Notes under the pieces: model-generated | The model's database searches: none | Told to the model about the DNA's origin: nothing | The model's input: the letters and a program-made list of their open reading frames with translations, nothing else | Translations under genes and position numbers: made by a program | Shown: positions 11,715 through 23,683 of the stretch, piece after piece | Layout: each line of letters begins with the position of its first letter | How positions within the stretch are numbered: the stretch's first letter is position 1 | Assembly: GCA_914767715.1 (NCBI GenBank) | Contig: OU612074.1 | Coordinates: 17,594,062 to 17,658,061 of the forward strand | DNA from: Membranipora membranacea | Lineage: Eukaryota; Bryozoa; Gymnolaemata; Cheilostomatida; Membraniporidae | DNA: 64,000 nucleotides | Direction of reading: 5' to 3'

Positions 11715-12430
11715 TCACATGTCTCTTTGGGTCTCCTTCAGGTATCTCACCAATCAAGGTAAGAGATTCTAAATATAGCATGTTTTCCTTATTTTACAAG
11801 GATATACATCCTACACAAACCGTACTTAGTTACTTCCTCGACCTTCAGCTAACAAAAGGTAAGAAGAGACAGCAAACCCTGTCTCAAATAATAAACAAGT
11901 TTCTCTTCAGTGTGAGGAAATGAAGATAATGTTCTAAGAAAAACTTACTAACAAGAAAACCCGCAGTCTTTTGACTTTGAGGTGAGACCGACCATATCCA
12001 ACTTACCAAAACCATGTTAATTTACATTGTTGAAGCTTGAATTGTTCAGTGCTCAAACCCTACCAGGCAGATTGCCAAGGCAAAACATCGATTGATATGC
12101 GTTAGCAGAAAAATAGCCCCCGGTCTGTTAAGATGGTTTTGAGATTGTTTTAGATGCATTCTTGGGATAAAGCTAGGTCCAACACTATTCATCAAAGATT
12201 GTTGTGAAAATTAATTTTGAAAATCTCAATATTGTAAGGTTGCCTGGAGTGCCACAATGCGTACAGTGACTTCTTTTGTAGCTAACCATCAACCTATTGT
12301 TTCCCACGATGTTTCCTGTTTGGATTCCTTCATCTTGGAGAGGATCCATAGTTGATGTCATTGTCAAGGATCAGAGGCGCATAATATACTCCAACCCTTC
12401 GCTCGTAAAATGACTAAAAACACAAAAAAA
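11715..12430. other. Intergenic stretch, nothing recognised
   Basis: No exon, RNA gene or repeat can be supported between the WSC/collagen promoter and the duplicated MULE segment. The short minus-strand frame at 12185-12367 shows no known domain. Confidence 0.35.
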
Positions 12431-12715
12431 AAAGTAAGTCTCATGAAAATCTTTTTTTGTCCATTTTATTAGCTCCCCGCACAAGTAAATCCCTGTAGAT
12501 GGACTACCAAGTTTCTACAATTAATGCTGGATCTGAATTATACTTCCTCTTTAAGCAGCAATTGGTTGTTTCCTAAAGGAGGTCATTTGATGTATATGTT
12601 ACAGTACTGTGAAATCAAACAGAAATAATCGCTAATGTGAACATAGTACCCTACCAGAACAATTGGAAACCGCCCGAAATGGCCCTCGAGTAACAAGACT
12701 AAACAATTTGTACAG

Positions 12716-12835
12716 ATGGTAATGGGACTGGCGCTACTTCCACCTGAGGGAGTAGTTCCAGCACTAGGTTGGCTAAGAGAAATGGCAAAGTTGGCCCCTG
12801 CCAGAGAATTGTTGTTGTATTATGAAAATGTTTGG
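12716..12835 (+). pseudogene. Second copy of the MULE-like exon
   Basis: Nearly identical to 3261-3381: an acceptor tttgtacag, then MGLALLPPEGVVPALGWL and YYENVW running into the truncated SINE. Unlike the first locus, no RTNNDLEG-type exon follows the SINE array, so only one exon of the transposase-like gene is present. Confidence 0.65.
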
Positions 12836-14045
12836 CTAAGATCAAAGTGTCACTGCCAATGGCCGATTAGTGCCAGTTCAGTTTTGGCAGCTTGCTGCGC
12901 ACATATGATTAGGAGGTCCTCTATGGCCTCACCTCTAGGATGCATTCTAGTTTTCTAGGATGTATCACATTCTCAGTATGAGGATTAGGGCAGCTTGCGC
13001 CCCTCTTTAGGGGCAGCCCAATCTTCTATTTCTTAGCAAACAGCAAGATGGATGGATGGATGGATCGCTTCTGGGCCTATTGGCTAAGATCAAAGTGTCA
13101 CTGCCAATGGCCGATTAGTGCCAGTTCAGTTTTGGCAGCTTGCTGCGCACTTATGATTAGGAGGTCCTCTATGGCCTCACCTCTAGGATGCATTCTAGTT
13201 TTCTAGAATGTATCACATTCTCAGTATGAGGATTAGGGCAGCTTGCGTCCCTCTTTAGGGGCAGCCCAATCTTCTATTTCTTAGCAAACAGCAAGATGGA
13301 TGGATGGATGGATCGCTTCTCGGCCTATTGGCTAAGATCAAAGTGTCACTGCCAATGGCCGATTAGTGCCAGTTCAGTTTTGGCAGCTTGCTGCGCACTT
13401 ATGATTAGGAGATCCTCTATGGCCTCACCTCTAGGATGCATTCTAGTTTTCTAGAATGTATCACATTCTCAGTATGAGGATTAGGGCAGCTTGCGTCCCT
13501 CTTTAGGGGCAGCCCAATCTTCTGTTTCTTAGCAAACAGCAAGACGGATGGATGGATGGATCGCTTCTCGGCCTATTGGCTAAGATCAAAGTGTCACTGC
13601 CAATGGTCGATTAGTGCCAGTTCAGTTTTGGCAGCTTGCTGCACACTTATGATTAGGAGGTCCTCTATGGCCTCACCTCTAGGATGCATTCTAGTTTTCT
13701 AGAATGTATCACATTCTCAGTATGAGGATTAGGGCAGCTTGCGTCCCTCTTTAGGGGCAGCCCAATCTTCTGTTTCTTAGCAAACAGCAAGACGGATGGA
13801 TGGATCGCTTCTCGGCCTATTGGCTAAGATCAAAGTGTCACTGCCAATGGTCGATTAGTGCCAGTTCAGTTTTGGCAGCTTGCTGCACACTTATGATTAG
13901 GAGGTCCTCTATGGCCTCACCTCTAGGATGCATTCTAGTTTTCTAGGATGTATCACATTCTTAGTATGAGCATTTAGGGCACCTTGAAGATCCCTTTTTA
14001 TTGGGAACCCAATCTTCTAATTCTTACTGAACAGCAAAGTTATGT
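12832..14045 (+). mobile_element. Tandem array of U2-snRNA-headed SINE units (5 copies, first 5'-truncated)
   Basis: After a headless first unit fused to the MULE-like exon, complete units start near 13064, 13312, 13560 and 13804, giving spacings of 248, 248 and 244 bp. Heads read atcgcttctcggcctattgg, with one variant (ctgggcc) at 13064. Tails are (GGAT)n with occasional ACGGAT. The last unit diverges in its 3' third and resembles the solitary copy at 27405. Homogeneous spacing argues for unequal crossing-over rather than independent insertions. Confidence 0.82.
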
Positions 14046-14350
14046 ATCAACGATCTTAGCAATAGCACTCTGCCACCACACAGAGGGAACAAACTTCGTC
14101 TAGGAAAAATGCCCCTTACGAGTAGATGCTCACACTAAACCGCCCACGCTTCTTACATAGTCTACGACACTGATTAACAAAGACAACCGAATAACACCAC
14201 CGAGCCTTACTAATAACTACTGCTTGACCACTCAACGCCCAGCAGCTGGAGGCAGAACAAGATGTTGGGCTACCAGGTTCGGCAGAATGGAGTAATCCGT
14301 AGAGATTTAAAAGGATTTCGTCATCAGACCCTGGTGGTGGTGCTTAACAA

Positions 14351-14421
14351 GCATTGATGGTTCAGTGGTAGAATTCTCGCCTGCCACGCGGGAGGCCTAG
14401 GTTCAATTCCCGGTCAATGCA
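14351..14421 (+). tRNA. tRNA-Gly(GCC), slightly degenerate T stem
   Basis: 71 nt with the acceptor pair GCATTGA/TCAATGC plus discriminator A, a D arm with ggttcagtggtagaa and anticodon GCC in a CTGCCAC-type loop. The T stem reads CTAGG against CCCGG, giving one mismatch, so function is less certain than for 47332 or 58434. It lies 5' of a P450 exon 9, the position equivalent to intron 8 in the other copies. Confidence 0.75.
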
Positions 14422-14723
14422 AATTTTGAGGAGTTAGCCTCGCTAAAACTATGTCTGCTTTAAAATAGGTGTAAAGCACAGGTAAGTTATGCAAAGTCAA
14501 GGCAGTGAAGTTTTGCATTTCAGAAATAAAAAATTAGAAGTTTTACAATGATAGCATTTGAAATAAGTATCTAATTGTTTATGCTTTTCATCTTCAAATT
14601 CTGACATTTCTGACAACTGTAATCTTCAGATCATCAACCCGTTGGGCACAGATCTTGCATGATCCTTGATCCCATTTCTATCGTACACATCAAAGTAGCA
14701 ATATGTACATGTACATGTTGCAG

Positions 14724-15665
14724 ACAATAGTGAAGTGACATATGTCATATGGCCGAGCATTTCAATGATCCACTCGAGTTCAAACCAGAGAGATGGCTCA
14801 GAAATACCAGGACAGATATTGCACCGTTCTCCTTTATACCGTTCGGTTTTGGAGCTTGTATGTGTATCGGCAGAAGATTCGCTGAACAGGAAATTATGTT
14901 AGCTGTAGCTGTGGTGAGTTTGGTTGAACTATGAGAGTCACACGTTAAAGATATTTATATCAAAACCAATTCAAATCTATTCCTGAATCTTTATCAACAA
15001 TTTTTGATTATGAGGACATTCCCATGCAGTGGCTATCCATAACTGCCCCAGATCCGATGAAATGTCATGGCTGAGTAGTCATAATACACAGCTATAAATG
15101 CTGCCTAGTATTGCAGCCTGGTATCGGCCATGCCTTTGTGTTGAGATGTATCACCATTTCTCTCCTGCATGGCACATGTGCACCAGGCCAATAAAATCTT
15201 TACGTTATGCTATGGGTTTATAGTTGTCCTTTCCTACCTTGAAAGCAGACAACTATGCTAACGAATAATTAAATCCAGGAGATTTGGAACAACACATATT
15301 TATTTATTTTATTTATATATTTATTGAAGTTTTCTAAAAGTTTATAATTAAAGCAAATTAAAATTGTTGAGCTCACACACATTAACATAGATGCAAAAAA
15401 TGACTTGAATAAATAGATATAGGTGGTAGGGTGTTACATACTATATAGTGTGTAGGATAATGAAAGCATGGTATCATAAATTGCATGAATAAGATGAAAA
15501 AAGAACCAATCCCAAATAACTTGTTCATCTTTGTTTCAGTTAATGATGAGGTGCCAAGTGGAACTAGATGATCCTGATCTCAAACTAGACAGAGTGGCCA
15601 ATGTGTTCTACAGCCCTGACAAGCTAGTATCAGTATCAGAACAAAAAGGTTCCACCAAAGAGTGA
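14724..15665 (+). pseudogene. P450 copy B: exons 9-10 only, frameshifted
   Basis: Exon 9 (14724-14913) keeps PLEFKPERWL and a heme loop FGFGACMCIG but has lost 11 bases just after its acceptor relative to the intact gene, breaking the frame and creating a stop. The heme signature has Cys in place of the conserved Arg. Exon 10 (15540-15665) is open, 42 codons including stop, and ends in a changed tail (SEQKGSTKE). No exons 1-8 exist upstream, where the SINE array lies. It is a truncated module copy nearly identical to 28256-29857. Confidence 0.85.
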
Positions 15666-15819
15666 TCTATTAATTTGGAGCATACAAATTCAGAGCTTAT
15701 GTGGATTTGTTTCTTTGTTCAACAAAGTTTTAAAATGATGGATGAATGCAAATGCAAATGAACAAGTATTATCTGCTCATTAAGTTTGCCTAGGCAAAGA
15801 AGCTTACCAAAAGCTAGCT

Positions 15820-15947
15820 CTCCGTGACAGGGAATCGAACCCTGGTCTCCCGCGATCTGCTGAACTACTAGACTGGATATCCTGTTCTGCCGTTCAGGTT
15901 CTATCAGATTTGACAGGCGGGGATACTCACCACTATACTATCATGGA
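15820..15947 (-). tRNA. tRNA-Asp(GTC) with 56-nt intron
   Basis: Minus strand. The 5' exon is 911-947 of this kilobase block (15911-15947), the intron 15855-15910, and the 3' exon 15820-15854. The spliced product is 72 nt with the anticodon stem CCCGC/GCGGG and loop CTGTCAC. The intron lies exactly at the canonical 37/38 site. The acceptor stem has one A-C mismatch (TCCATGA against TCACGGA). The intron carries the palindrome-like tggatatcctg, one base off CAGGATATCCTG. Confidence 0.8.
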
Positions 15948-16471
15948 TTGGCTGCTAATACAGTGGTATCAACTGGTTACCACCAATTAACATGCTTAAT
16001 GACACCCTGGTAATATGAGTAAATGCTAAGTTAGGAATAATTAGGATAACTTGATGACAATAACTTTAACTAAGGCGAGGGAGATGTTAATGTGTGTGCC
16101 AACAGCCAAAAAAACAGTATGCAAGAAAACTGTGGTTTTTTATGTTTGAGCGATAAGATCTATGATAAACAACATTATTAATGTTAACTATTTTGTTATG
16201 TGTGGGAAGTTATCTTCTGACAGACAGAGACAAGATAACTACTGTATATATAATTTTTGTTCATAAATATTGACCTGTTACTGATCTCATATCCGCATAC
16301 TATTGTTTGAGTTTTGTAGGAGGGTGAAGTTGTGACAATTAATCACCCACTTTTAGCCGTAACTTGTAACTTCGAACCTTAATTTAAGATTCTAAACAAT
16401 CGGATAACAGAAATACTTTGAGCTTTACATAAATTATGAATATGGCAAGGCAAACTGAGGTAAAAGGTAAA

Positions 16472-16543
16472 TGACCCCGACGTGACTCGAACACGCAGCC
16501 TACTGATCTGGAGTCAGACGCACTACCATTGCGCCACGGAGTC
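16472..16543 (-). tRNA. tRNA-Trp(CCA)
   Basis: 72 nt on the minus strand, beginning GACTCCGTGGCGCAATGG, with anticodon CCA and a GTTCGAGTC T loop. It matches metazoan tRNA-Trp closely. There is one D-stem wobble change (GTGC) and one mismatch at the top of the anticodon stem. It lies between two tRNA-Asp genes on the same strand. Confidence 0.85.
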
Positions 16544-16670
16544 TGTATATGCTAAGTGATAAGGGAACTACAACAAACCGCAACTCCAAACTTAGAGCAG
16601 AGTAGCAGACTTGAAACCCATACTGCAGCTCAAGCTGCCTGAATTTAGAAATTAACTTTTCAACAGCTAG

Positions 16671-16698
16671 CAATCCGTGACAGGGAATCAAACCCCGG
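16671..16698 (-). pseudogene. tRNA-Asp 3' fragment (T arm plus acceptor strand)
   Basis: The minus strand shows only the T arm and 3' acceptor strand of the tRNA-Asp family; the anticodon half is replaced by unrelated sequence. The same fragment recurs at the same distance from tRNA-Trp in the other modules (30856, 48853, 54862), so it predates their duplication. Confidence 0.65.
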
Positions 16699-17010
16699 TA
16701 TTGATGATTTAAGAAGGTTGATTCTCAAATCTAATGCTGAATTGGATTGCTAATGGCTTCTTGATCTAGTGCACGATACGCACACACTTTAAATTTCAGA
16801 TTTTGTGATTTTGTTTGGAATATATATATATACTTTATTATTGCCGATAAAAGTCAATGACAACTAAAGACCATGCATATGCCAGGTAAATAGCAAGCAA
16901 TGCCAGGGGTTCATAACTGGAAGGGTGATTGCAACTAAACTTGAAAAATTATTATATGCTTTTTGTATCATCAAATCAGCAAATGAAAAGAAACTTTATA
17001 AAAACAAGCT

Positions 17011-17138
17011 CTCCGTGACGGGGAATCGAACCTCGGTCTCCCGCGATCTGCTGAACTTCTAGACAGGATATCCTGTTTTGCTGTTCAGCCTCGGTCTGAT
17101 TTGACAGGCGGGGATACTCACCACTATACTATCACGAA
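17011..17138 (-). tRNA. tRNA-Asp(GTC) with intron, mildly degenerate
   Basis: Same architecture as 15820: exons of 37 and 35 nt around a 56-nt intron at 37/38, anticodon GTC. The acceptor strand TTCGTGA pairs with one G-T wobble. The T stem has one A-C mismatch (CGAGG against CCCCG). The intron contains ACAGGATATCCTGT. Confidence 0.7.
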
Positions 17139-17370
17139 TCGGCTGATAATTTCCTAAGCCTAAAATAACCATTTAGCATACTTAATGGCTCCATGGCTTA
17201 ATGAAACCTTTCATGTTCGCTAATCTCTAAATTATGGTTGTTTGCGGTAAACAAATGCAGGTGGTATACACACAAATAATCACATTGTATGGGAGTGATA
17301 AATTATCAAAGGCTGAACGAGAACTCATCACATAACAGGCGAGAGTGATGATAGTGGCAGTCTACAAGCA

Positions 17371-18050
17371 AAAATCAAATAGAATCAAATAGTATTAAAT
17401 ATAATCTAATATTATCAACTAGTATTAAATAGAATCAAATGGTATCAAATATAATCAAATATTATCAATTAGTATTAATAAAAATCAATTGGTATTAAAT
17501 ATAATCAAATACCATCAAATAGTATTTAATAGAATCAAATAGTTTCAAAAAGTATTGGAATCAAATAGTATCAAATGGTATCAAATATTATCAAATGGTA
17601 TTAAATGTAATCAAATATTATCAATTATTTTTAAATAGAATCAAATAGTATTAAATATAATCAATTGTAATCAATTAGCATTAAATATAATAAAATAGTA
17701 TGAATTATGATCAAATATTATCAATTAGTATTAAATAGAATCAATTGGTATAAAATGTAATCTAATATTATCAAATAGTATTTAATAGAATCAAATAGTA
17801 TTAAAAAGTGTTGGAATCAAATAGTATCAATACGTATCAAAGACGCTTACATACCACTAAATGGCAGTGCAGTTTTTTTAATTACTTTATGTAGAACTGA
17901 GTTACACCGAGAGTTGTCACATACATACATTTCTTTATCATACTCACCATGATATCGTAAAAATAAAAATCGATCAATCAATAGTATAAAATATAATCAA
18001 ATAGAATCAAATAGTGTCAAATAGAATCAAATAGTATCAAATAATATTGA
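17371..18050. repeat. 10-bp-period AT array (consensus AKWATYAAAT)
   Basis: Decamers such as agtattaaat, agaatcaaat, ataatcaaat and attatcaaat follow each other with strict 10-bp phasing from about 17371 to 17850. A conserved unique spacer at about 17851-17975 contains accactaaatggcagtgcag, and a shorter second block ends near 18050. No coding potential. The same array and spacer occur in three other modules. Confidence 0.9.
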
Positions 18051-19320
18051 ATTGCTGTTTGCTTTACATATTAATTTTCTATCTGCAGCACTAGTCTTGA
18101 AATCAAATTCATTGAAAACTATGCTACAGCTTGCCTCACAAAACCTCATCGTATATCATCGAGTAGCATGAATTCAACATATTATTGTGAAAGACAGTAA
18201 TGACATGGTACTGAGTTTTAAGGACTGTGAATCCCTCCAGTTTGATGCTTGCCCGAGTGAGATGATATTTATGATGAGTCGATGATCGATAGATAAAGAT
18301 CTATATTTGATGAGACATGAGTGACGTACTGGACTTGAGTGTATTTTCTCATGTGGAGGACTGGGAAGAGAAAACAAAAAAATGTCAGAAAAAAGGTTGA
18401 CTGACTCAAATTGTTATTGCGTGACTCACAAATGTATACGCCAACCAAACTAAGGATTGAAATCAGTTGTAAACAATGCTTCAAATCCATATCGCATTAA
18501 GAGTAAGGGAATTTTTAAAAGTTTAGATGCTGAAGTATGTTTTAACACTTTTTAATATTTTTAATTATTATTTTGCTAGTCTGTTTTGGAACATGTGTGG
18601 TTATTTAAAAATAAATCAGAAGTTTTTGATCACATGTGGAAAGACCCAACATCATGTTATTATCTCTATTGTATGGAGGCCTCAACTAAGAGCTACACCT
18701 TCTCAGACCAACCCATTGTTGAAATCTAAATACTATCGATTGCTTGCAACTTTGAAAGTTTCAATAAGCAATTCATAAAATCACAGAATGAAAAAAAATG
18801 ATTGTATTAAAGTGCCACTGGATTGGTTGGACTCAGATCCTATCACTCAGCGAACAAAGTAACTGAGAAATCCTACTCCTGTAATTAAGGGACTACAAAG
18901 TGTCCAGTAAGTACAACAAGAGTTAAGTGCATAGATTAGCGAAACGTGCAAATCTGCAAAGATAAGAATAGCAAAGAACTGATAGGTTCCGGGTAATGAG
19001 AGCTCAGTATCAAATCAGATTAGTGTCTTTAGCTTTGGAAATATTCCAGCTTCTCAAATCAAGTCCATATTCTACACTGTGTCACACCATACTGGATTTT
19101 CATACCGATACATTTTTTGCAATCATGATTTTACTGAAATGATATTGTTGCTGATGCAAATGATCGTGAGTTTGATGAATCGTTTCTTTTCTCTCTATAT
19201 CTTGGAGGTGAAAGGTGTTTGGTAACGGGGCCAAAGGCTGATGCTTCTCAGTATTAGGAAGGTGGGGAAGGAGAGCTATGGTTCTCCTGGCCGCTCGAAA
19301 ATGGTTGTCTTGAGGGTGAT
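18051..19320. other. Module spacer, no supported gene
   Basis: AT-rich text shared almost base for base with 32257-33420. Short frames such as 18527-18778 are conserved between the copies at nucleotide level, including a small indel, with no sign of coding constraint. Confidence 0.45.
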
Positions 19321-19326
19321 ATAGAA

Positions 19327-19397
19327 GCATCAGTGGTTCAGTGGTAGAATTCTCGCCTGCCACACGGGAGGCCCGGGTTCAATTCCCGCCCGATGCA
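19327..19397 (+). tRNA. tRNA-Gly(GCC), degenerate 5'-flank class
   Basis: 71 nt, anticodon GCC. It belongs to the class with acceptor GCATCGG/CCGATGC but carries GCATCAG (one A-C mismatch), a weakened anticodon stem (ACGGG) and CCCGC in the T stem. It is probably decaying compared with the perfect sisters at 33428 and 41894. Confidence 0.65.
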
Positions 19398-20293
19398 ATT
19401 TTTGGAGTTATCCTCTCGCAAATTGAAAAATCTGGTAACAGCAGCTCTATCAATTCAGTTTGACAGGTCAGAAAGCAGTTGTCTGAATTGAACAATTATA
19501 ATCGATGAATTTATATGAAGGTCAAATCTACCTCTAAGAAAATGTGCCAACTGCAGATTTTCCTGCAACAAAAGATAATTACTTTTACCCGGAGAACCAG
19601 GATATTCCCATTTACTCGAAAAACCAGGTCATCACCTTTGACCTCTGGCAGGCAGGCCAGAATATTAACTTGTGGTGCTGTCGGAATAAGCTTTTCTTTT
19701 GCGTGTAGATGAGTGTCATAGAAAATACATTGGTCTAAAGGTGGCTCAAGATTATATAGATCGGTAAGTTCTATTCTTAATATCTAAAATCAGTGTAGCT
19801 TGAAGATTCGTGTTGATCGTGTGAAACTATGCAAAAGAAGAATTATATTTATTTTCTCTTTCCTTTATTGGACTTTAAGAATATCGATGTTTCTAAACAC
19901 TCAATTGAATATAACAATATCATGCTGTGAAATACAGAATGTGCTGTGAGCTGACATTTAGATTTGTATGCTAGTCAAAAATCTGCCTTCCTATGTGCTG
20001 CCATAACTTTTGCATGCATCACGTTGCCAAGCTCATACTCCGTTGTAACACATTTACATTATCTGGTGAGTTTCAACTTTCCATTTTATTCTCAAATCTC
20101 CTTATTAGAGGTTTCAAACATTTCGAACATTTTCATTAATTTCAGATGCAATTTTCTGAAGACTTTGATTTTTTTTGCCAAGAAACTGAAAAAAACGCTT
20201 TGATGTTACAGCTTGGAAAAGAAGTGAACTGAGCAGTTTTTCACATCAATACTGAAATCTTATTTTATCACTCAGGATCAAAGCATAAGAAAT

Positions 20294-22341
20294 ATGGCCA
20301 CAAAGAAGTTTAAGTCTATCCCAAAGATCAGCGGTATTTCTCTACTAAGAAGCATGAACGGCTCTGGTGAGTAGTTCTGTAGTTCTGTTCGGAATTTAAA
20401 TCATTGGTGAACAAGTCTGGCATTCATCAGAGGGAGATCTGACACAAACTATCCTCTTCGAATGTGTACTGTTTGTTGTTTGCAAGGACTGGTTAGGTAT
20501 CTGTTGTGGTAGGGATTCAGTTAGTAGTTTTAAAATTTGCTGGAAGGCTGAGGTGGCCATGACAACTTCACCACACATACATACTCAGTGTACACCATAA
20601 CACAGTGAACTCATGCCCAGCTACGGAGAGAGTTGTCAGGTGACTCATCAAGAATCAGTGTTTTTAAAATACCACTTACTTATGTTCTTTACTATCGCTG
20701 AACAAGTCGGAACACCATGCAGTCAGTGAACAAAACATAAGATTCAGACTTGTCGCGAACAGGGTGTCAAAGTGCCCCAAATCCTAAATAAAAAAGAGTT
20801 TATCCTAAAATTGTGAAACCAAATATGATGTCTTTTAGTTTCCTTTATATCCACTCATGACAGATAAGAAAAAGTGTAATCAAATCTTTTGTGCTAAAAG
20901 CAGAATCTCTCTGCTCTCAGTCAATGGCCTTGTAACAATGAGTAAGATGATTTTCGTTTATTTGTTGGTGAGTTAGCTTGGGTGATCTCGGGTTCATTTA
21001 ATGAAATTGTGCACCAAAAATAGAAACGTATGTCTGATCCTATTAATTCCTGGAGAGTAAATCAGTAAAAGTCTACATCCATCTAAAGTGTAAATGTAAA
21101 TGTTAATAATATGTAGGTGGAGACAAGCCCTACTTAAGGATTCATACACAGAAGGAATTGTGGGTAAAGAAGCTTGGCTCAATCATTAGATTCCCAGGGA
21201 AGCCTGCTTTAGTTGAGGTGAGTGATGAATCTGTATTATTCTAATGTTTGTTTCCTGTTGAAGTCAGATCTGAGTAATATCACAAAGTAATAAGGGTTTT
21301 GTTTGAGAATCAAATCTGTTGAACATTTTAATATACTTTTTACCAAGTCAAGCTTTAAAAAATATGCTCTGGAGTTGTCTGCCATTATTGTAAGTAAGGG
21401 CCAAAGACATGTCTATGATAAGGACAATGCACACAATTCACTTGAGAGCAATGCAATCAAATTTGCTCTTATTTTAGACGAATGAAAGCCATACATAAAT
21501 ATTATAAAAAAATGATATTCTGTTAATATTACCCATCAATTTAATTTTTGAATGAATAACCTAAATGCTTACTGTCCTTTTCAGGTTTACAATCCACAGT
21601 ATATTAGTACACTATTGCGGGCGGATGATAAGTGGCCCCGGAGACCCGTACTGCCTTTAATATCTCAGGCTATAAAGAGAGGATCACTCAAACCAAGTAT
21701 CAGTCATGTGTAGGTATTACTAGTAAGAATATGTTTCATAGAATGGCCATAGGTGATAAACAAATTCCACAAGCAAAAAGATTTTCTGTAGCTTGTGGTT
21801 AAAAAATAATTTTAAAATAGAATTAAGGACGGTAACAACTGTCACCCTGACCATTTATCATCTTTCACATAAGTACTTCTTCCTGAGCTCTGATATTGAT
21901 CTTTATTGCAAGAATGTTCAGCAGACAAAGCAACAGAAAAAAATCGTCATTAGAGTGATAAGTGAGGCAATCTGATGTCAGGCAGCGCCAGGGAGATTAT
22001 ACCATTTAAAATTGGGAGACATGTTTTGCAAGTGCAATAGTGGGTAAAAATATGCATTGAGCATAAGGATTTTGACTTACACGTGAAGTTGGAGCAGATT
22101 TGAATTAGATATTGATCTTGTATTACTGCTTTTTGTCATATATTTAGAAATGGTGCGGAGTGGGCTGAAATATGAGGAAAGATGCAGAAGAATTTCTTGA
22201 AGCCTGGAGCTGCCTCTCAGTTCTACAAGGCACAGCTCTCTGTATGTGAGGAGTTTGTGTCAGCCATACTCTGGCAGCAGGAGAAGCAAGCAGGCAGCTT
22301 GATTGATTTGAGAATGTGGGCTTGTAGATTTGCTGCAGAAT
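20294..22341 (+). pseudogene. P450 copy C: exons 1-4, nonsense codon in exon 4
   Basis: Exon 1 20294-20366 (MATKKFKSIPKISG...), exon 2 21117-21217, exon 3 21585-21709 (KWPRRP) and exon 4 22148-22341 have the same lengths, phases and splice sites as the intact gene. In exon 4, AGA is changed to TGA at 22173-22175, giving a stop eight codons in. Exons 5-10 do not follow; instead a block shared with 39900-41170 begins near 22480. Noncoding 5' exons ending in gtaagt and gtgagt are conserved upstream (about 19668-19762 and 19964-20064). Confidence 0.88.
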
Positions 22342-22933
22342 GTGAGTTATATATCAGCAAGAATAGTATTTGGGCTGAAGCTGATGAATGGTGATTATAA
22401 AAAAGCTCTGCATTAAATTTGAGTTGCTGTAGTCTCAATCGTGGTTGGACTCCTCAGACAGAATTGTAAAAAGGGGCAACACAAAATGTAGGCAAATTGA
22501 TTCTCTCAGTTTCTAACAGTTTTTTTTGTAACTTAGTAAGATCCAATAAAAGTAATCAAACTATATCCCAAGAACCTCGAAAAAGTTGCAAAAAATCAAC
22601 GCAAATCAAATCACTTCAAGTTCATGAAATCATCTAACCCAGCAACTAATATATATTCTTGAGAAAGGTTCGGACAAAGAGGAAAGGAAAGAATTCAAGT
22701 GCTTGTATAGATATGCAAATATTTCAGTTTGACAAAAAGGTAAAATGTAACCAAGAACTCATGAGTTGTATGATCCACACGAGAACCTATTCCTTCCTTT
22801 CGACTCAGCTCTAAGCTCAACTGTAACTCAGGCCCTATACACTTGGTAGATCTAGCTATCGACATTTATACACAGCAGTGGGACTAAATAAGAGTATATA
22901 CTCCTGCCTTTCTTGCTGTTTTGACTGGATTGA

Positions 22934-23121
22934 GCTGACCTAAAGAGGGACGCAAGGTGCCCTAAATCCTCACACTGAGAATGTGATCATCCTAGAAAAC
23001 CAGAATGCATCCTAGAGGTGAGGCTATGAGAGACCTCCTGAACTGTGTGTGCGGCAAGCTGCCAAAACTGAAATTGGCATTAGTCGGCCATTGGCAGTAA
23101 CACTTCGATCTTAGACAATGG
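22934..23121 (-). mobile_element. Solitary U2-headed SINE copy, diverged
   Basis: The reverse complement matches the SINE body, including the segments for ggatgcattctggttttctagg and cattggcagt. The U2-like head is reduced to gtctaagatcgaagtg. It is older than the arrayed copies and is duplicated at 40339-40525. Confidence 0.75.
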
Positions 23122-23488
23122 GCATTTCTATCCAACTCACGATCCAATCTTCACTATCAGTTACACAGCCGCCACACTTACATCCTACATGTCAAGGTCG
23201 TAATCCCTCTAGCTACTGATATTTATACACAGCAACAGGATTAACTAACCAGGTACAATGAGCATCCAGGATAACAATGAGCTTTTTTCACAGAGGTGAC
23301 AAATGACAGGTGACAGGTGAGTTCTCAGGTCTGATCCAGTGTCATATTCATCTGGTGGTTTGGAGAGATTAAGTGGTATTTTGCATTTGATTTGTATTTG
23401 ATTAACATGTGTAATTATATTGCCATGGAAACAAAGAGGAAATTGCCGAGCCTGGCCTGCCAGCCGATCTGGTTGGGGTGCACATCAA

Positions 23489-23683
23489 GCATTGTTGGTT
23501 CAATGGTATAATTGGCGGCAGGATAAACATATCAGTGAGTGCGGGAAAAGGGGATTAGAAAACAGAAAATGCAGCGGGGCAGAGAAGAAGAAGAAGGAAT
23601 TTCTCCCAATTTCATTCAAAAGTATAGCATCTCTCTGGGCTCTACCACGCGGGATTGCTCGAGTTACAAATCCCAGTCAATTC
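23489..23683 (+). pseudogene. tRNA-Gly pseudogene split by a roughly 120-bp insert
   Basis: A 5' half like gcattgttggttcaatggt stops around the anticodon. The 3' half (ccacgcgggattgctcgagtt through agtcaattca) resumes from about 23644. Many stem mismatches are present. The insert has an A/G-rich core. The sister copy at 40807-40997 has the same structure, so the interruption preceded duplication. Confidence 0.65.

Noticed and set aside
15820-15947. Two separate genes or a convergent pair instead of one intron-containing tRNA-Asp
   Set aside because: Neither half folds alone, while the joined exons give a 72-nt tRNA-Asp with matched acceptor, anticodon and T stems and an intron at the canonical site.
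17371-18050. CRISPR-like regular repeats
   Set aside because: The repeats are contiguous decamers without unique spacers, in a eukaryotic context.
22935-23120. A true U2 snRNA gene
   Set aside because: Similarity ends after about 33 bases; the Sm site and 3' stem-loops of U2 are missing, so all such loci are SINEs.
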